From contig JACGCM010000669.1 in assembly GCA_014058105.1 (NCBI GenBank), forward strand, positions 3,720,001-3,784,000: a DNA stretch of 64,000 nucleotides, in the 5' to 3' direction. The notes under the pieces were generated by a model that was not told the origin of the DNA, ran no database searches, and was given only the letters and a program-made list of their open reading frames with translations. The position numbers and the translations under genes were made by a program. Below are positions 60,511 to 64,000 of this stretch, piece after piece (the first letter of the stretch is position 1; each line of letters begins with the position of its first letter). This DNA comes from Kingdonia uniflora (Eukaryota; Streptophyta; Magnoliopsida; Ranunculales; Circaeasteraceae).

Positions 60511-60599
60511 CTGTCATTGTCTCATCTGGATCCCGTTTAAAACTGATTGACAACGAAGCCCAACGAATACATCACTTGCGGTAGGTCACCAATGAACTG

Positions 60600-62585
60600 C
60601 TCGATGCATTCACCGACGCTGCTAAAGTGATCAAGGGGCATGTACTTGCAAGTAATGCTCCAACACGGTTGCAAGTTTTGGAAGAAACAACCACGCCTCC
60701 TACAAATAAATTAAAGGTCAATAGACCTCGTGGACGACCTTCTAAGGAGAGCGGGACTGAACTAACTGAAATTGGAATAAAAAGGACTAATGGTGTAGTC
60801 GATCCATCGAGGATGGAACCACCCATCGGTAGGGCTACAGTAGCTACGTAACCAGCTGATGCATTTCGAGGCAAACCCAACGTGGCACATAGTTATGATA
60901 ATAGAGAGATCTCGATCAATCATGTCCCTAATGGTACAACTTGGGATTGTTCAAAAATAGTTTTCCATAACATATTTACCTTTGATGTTGCGCTTACCAT
61001 CGAGGATGATAATCTATAACCACTTACGGTAAATGAGTGTCGAAACTGTAAAGATTGGCCATAATGGGAATCTGTGACCCAAACTGAGCTCAACTTGCTA
61101 TTAAAATATGAGATGTTTGGAAAAATTATCCCAAGGCGTGATGACATAAGGCATGTCGGGTATAAATGGGTATTCGTACGGAAACGTAATGAACATAGAG
61201 AGATTGTTAGGTACAAGTCAAGACTAGTTGCATGTCCAAGACTTCTCACAAAGACTTGTCATCGATTACGATGAAGCCTATTATCCGGTCATGGATACTA
61301 CAATGTTTCATTACTTGATTAGTCTATCAGCTGTCGAGAAAAATCTTGACATGCGTCTTATGGATGTAGTTACCACGTATCTATATGGCAAACTTGATAC
61401 ATACATCTATATGAAGTTGTCTGAGGGGTACAAGCTTCCGGAGATAATAAAGCCCGACACACAAGGTATGTACATAATAAAAGTTGATAAGTCATTGTAC
61501 GGTTTGAACCAATTATGGTTCATGTTGTACAATAGGCTGATAGAATATTTTGAGGCAAAAGGCTTTACAAATAACCCTATATGTCCATGCATTTTTATTA
61601 AGAAAGTAGATACTGGCTTCACCATCATTACACTGTACATAAATGATCTGAACGTCATCAAAACTTAGGGGGGGATCACGAGAGCTGTCGAATACCTTAA
61701 GAAGAAATTGAAATAAAAGACCTTGAGAAAACCAAGTTTTGTCCCGAATTATAGATCAAATACCTTGGTAATTACATACATGTTCACCAAACGACATATA
61801 CCAAATGAATCCTTAAACATTTCGGTATGGATACAGTACACAGTGCTAATACGTTTATGGTCATCCGCCACTTGGATGCGGACAAGGACATCTTCTGCCC
61901 TCTGGATAAGGGCAGTTGGTATTTTGTTATACTTAGCCAGGTGAACTAGACCTGATACCTCATTCGCAGTAAACTGTTTGGCTCATCATAGTTATGCTCC
62001 TACCCAAAGACACTAGAATAGGATCAAACACATTCTACGGTACCTGAAAGGTACAATAGACTTGGGCCTATTCCACCCAAAAAGTGGTAAATGTATAATT
62101 ATAAGGGAAGTCGACGCAAGATACTTGTCAGACCCACATAGAGGCCGTTTTTAGTCGTATTATATGTTCTTGTATGGTAATACAGTAATTTCACGGTGGT
62201 CAGTAAAGTAGACGATGGTTGCTACATCTTCAAACCACGCAAAGATTCTCACACTTCATGAAGTTGGTAGAGAATATTATTGATTATGCTCCTAGGTGAT
62301 TCATATTAACAAAACTTGTGGATTAAATTCTATCTAGCAGGACCCCACTACTCTCTACGAAGATAATGTTGCTTATATCGCTGAAGCCAGAGGAGGTTTT
62401 ATCAAGGGTGACAGAACCAAATATATTTCATCGAAATTTTTCCATATACACGAATTACAGAAGGTGAATAAAATTAATATTGTTCAAGTACATTCAGTAG
62501 ACAACTTAGCAGATCTATTCACGAAGGCTCTTGCATACTCTACGTTTAAAAAATTGGTACATGGAATAAGCATGCAAATTTTATA
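60600..62585 (+). pseudogene. copia-A reverse transcriptase and RNase H
   Basis: A linker with RPRGRPSKESG near 60725 leads to RT: WVFVRKRN (61165), MDVVTTYLYGKLD (61360-61400), KSLYGLNQLWFMLYNRL (about 61490-61540) and TLYINDL (61630-61650), where YVDD reads YIND. RNase H text follows: KHILRYLKGTIDLGLF (near 62030) and LADLFTKALAYSTFKKLVHG (near 62500-62560). Stops at 61665 and later. Confidence 0.8.
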
Positions 62586-62861
62586 TTCTTTAATGTTTCA
62601 AGGAGAAACATCTCTGGGAGATAGATGTCAGGGAGAGTAGTCTCCACCTGATGTAGGCACATGTGTATTGTACTTTTTTCCCCCTAATAATATAATTTTT
62701 GTCCCTGTGGGTTTTACTGGCTAGAGGTTTTGATGAGGAAAGGTTATACGTGCCCACCACCCATCTATAGCATAGGATTGTACTTTTTCCTTGCACAACT
62801 TTTTACCCAAGAGGGTTTTACTAGGCGGAGGTTTTAACGAGACAAGTTGCTTGGATGTGGG

Positions 62862-62877
62862 ACCCCCCAAGGGGGAG
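62862..62877 (+). other. copia-A polypurine tract
   Basis: aagggggag directly before the 3' LTR; plus-strand DNA priming would start here. Confidence 0.65.
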
Positions 62878-63122
62878 CGTTAGGGTAGAGTCTGGCTAGG
62901 GCTCACCCTAACTGGGTTTGGTGTGTCCCACCGACTCCTAACCTATGGGATAGAGTTTTAAAGAGTTATTTAGCCATCTATATATATCAATAGGGATGTA
63001 TCTCCTATAACGAAGGTTATTGATTAATCTAATAATGGTTTTCTCTCTTCTCTCTATATTATGTCTATATTATTTGTGCGTGATTACGATTATTACCAGA
63101 GGGATAGTTGTTGTTCCTAACA
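62878..63122 (+). repeat. copia-A 3' LTR
   Basis: 245 bp from CGTTAGGGTAGAG (first base changed from T) to TTCCTAACA, followed by gagta. Matches both parts of the split 5' LTR. Confidence 0.85.
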
Positions 63123-63271
63123 GAGTAAATTTAAGTGTAAAGAGTCTACTACAGCAGCTATAACTTGGATGATTATTGAAGTTGTGAGATTTAAGATGGC
63201 CTCAATCACATTTATATGTGAAGACAATGTTGTTAAGAGAACTTTCTTTGATTACTGGATTTTGAGCCAAG

Positions 63272-63634
63272 TTGAAGAACTGTTACTCATATTGCTTGTT
63301 GGTGGTTAACTCACCAGTAGGAGTGATTGTTGTGAACACTGATGAATCATTGGCAAATGTGGGAGTATATCGAGCTATGTCTAGAGATTCTAATGGTACA
63401 ATGTCGCTACCTTGCAATGATGAGGTGTTAGCTGAGTCAATTCTAATTCTTGAACTACAAAGTATGTCTCAAGGTATTCAGCTTGCCTTGGACTTAGGTG
63501 GTCATGTTGTTCCTCTTAGATCTGACTCCCAAGAAGCTGTTAATATTGTTAATAATAAGATCCCCCCTCCATGGAGAGCTAAAAAGATTAACAACCAGAT
63601 GTCTGTAGGTTTGGAGATTTGGTGCTCTAGCTAG
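63272..63634 (+). pseudogene. RNase H-fold domain fragment
   Basis: A 120-codon frame with the plant RNase H-like pattern: VVNTDESLANVGVYRAMSRD (first Asp), AESILILELQSMSQGIQLAL (Glu) and PLRSDSQEAVNIV (second Asp). Such domains occur at the end of LINE polyproteins and as stand-alone plant genes. There is no RT upstream in the window, because a copia-A end lies 150 bp before it, so the copy is probably partial. The upstream part of the frame has no good start. Confidence 0.6.
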
Positions 63635-64000
63635 TAGTGCCCCTGCATTCGGTCACTTTTCCTAGTGATACCAAGCTCCTTTGCTGAAGATTTGATGAAG
63701 ATTGCATATTAAGGTGTTTGTGGAAAGGTTTACTATAGACTAACTTCTAGTTCTTAGTAGACGTTGTGTATGTATATTCTTGCAGCCCTCTTTAGTGTTT
63801 AGGCCCGACCTTCCCCTCCCCTCCCCGGATGTAGGGTGGGGAAGTTGTCCCCACTTATGTATTATTGTTTTGTTTTGTGTATAGTTGTTTTTTTAAAGGC
63901 AAGCCAATTTTATATAGGGATTCATAACCCTATAACTCTATGGGGTTTCAAACCCATGACTCCTCTCTTGGTAGAGGGTCACAACCACCAGTGGGCAATG
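63635..64000. other. right end of window
   Basis: No gene recognised. Ends in text resembling the flank of another repeat. Confidence 0.3.

Larger units (their letters stand above)
48316..63122 (+). mobile_element. copia-A element, split by a pararetroviral integrant
   Basis: The 5' LTR is in two parts (48316-48428 and about 55705-55831), the leader and degenerate gag-pol lie at 55832-62640, and the 3' LTR is 62878-63122. The flanks gagaa (48311-48315) and gagta (63123-63127) fit a 5-bp target duplication with one change. The 48429-55654 insertion explains why the 5' LTR is interrupted. The gag-pol has many stops; the RT box reads YIND instead of YVDD. Confidence 0.8.

Overview
The window is nuclear DNA from a flowering plant, most likely a eudicot. 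Two host genes have plant-style introns: a CLAVATA3-type CLE peptide gene and a plant AIF/FSP1-like oxidoreductase gene. Almost everything else is nested, decayed plant transposon sequence: Ty1/copia and Ty3/gypsy retroelements, PIF/Harbinger and hAT-type DNA elements, and a caulimovirid-like pararetroviral integrant. The sequence does not allow me to name a species.

Layout. 0.3-5.8 kb (minus): a decayed multi-exon gene with a plant mobile domain (PMD), a coiled coil and an unrecognised C-terminal block. Its introns and upstream flank carry a 52-bp-period repeat built on a 16-bp palindrome. 6.9-8.6 kb and 10.2-11.1 kb: two oppositely oriented pieces of one copia family (called copia-A here). 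11.2-15.6 kb (minus): a chimeric copia element with its domains out of order. 15.8-24.05 kb and 24.06-30.4 kb: two PIF/Harbinger elements of one family, back to back and sharing a TTA target site. Each carries an ORF1 and a PMD gene, and the second also carries a transposase. Gypsy remnants lie inside the first.

31.2-31.6 kb (plus): the CLV3-like gene, three exons, apparently intact. 32.1-32.7 kb: a solo LTR. 33.45-39.85 kb: a copia element (copia-C) with a perfect 5-bp target duplication and a hAT-type element inside it. 41.1-46.3 kb (minus): the intact four-exon AIF/FSP1-like gene; its 3.8-kb first intron holds another hAT-type element and a tandem duplication. 46.8-47.1 kb: a MITE.

48.3-63.1 kb: a second copia-A element. 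Its 5' LTR is split by a 7.2-kb caulimovirid-like integrant (48.43-55.65 kb, minus) with about 1-kb direct terminal repeats that include the tRNA-Met primer site at both ends. After it come the copia-A leader, degenerate gag-pol and 3' LTR, then an RNase H-fold fragment at 63.3 kb.

Only the CLV3-like and AIF-like genes look functional; every transposon-derived reading frame has stops, frameshifts or catalytic-site changes. The most unusual items are the PMD gene carried as standing cargo by a Harbinger family, the intronic palindrome repeat, the layout of the pararetroviral integrant with its extra ORF after RNase H, and the CLV3 gene hemmed in by transposons.
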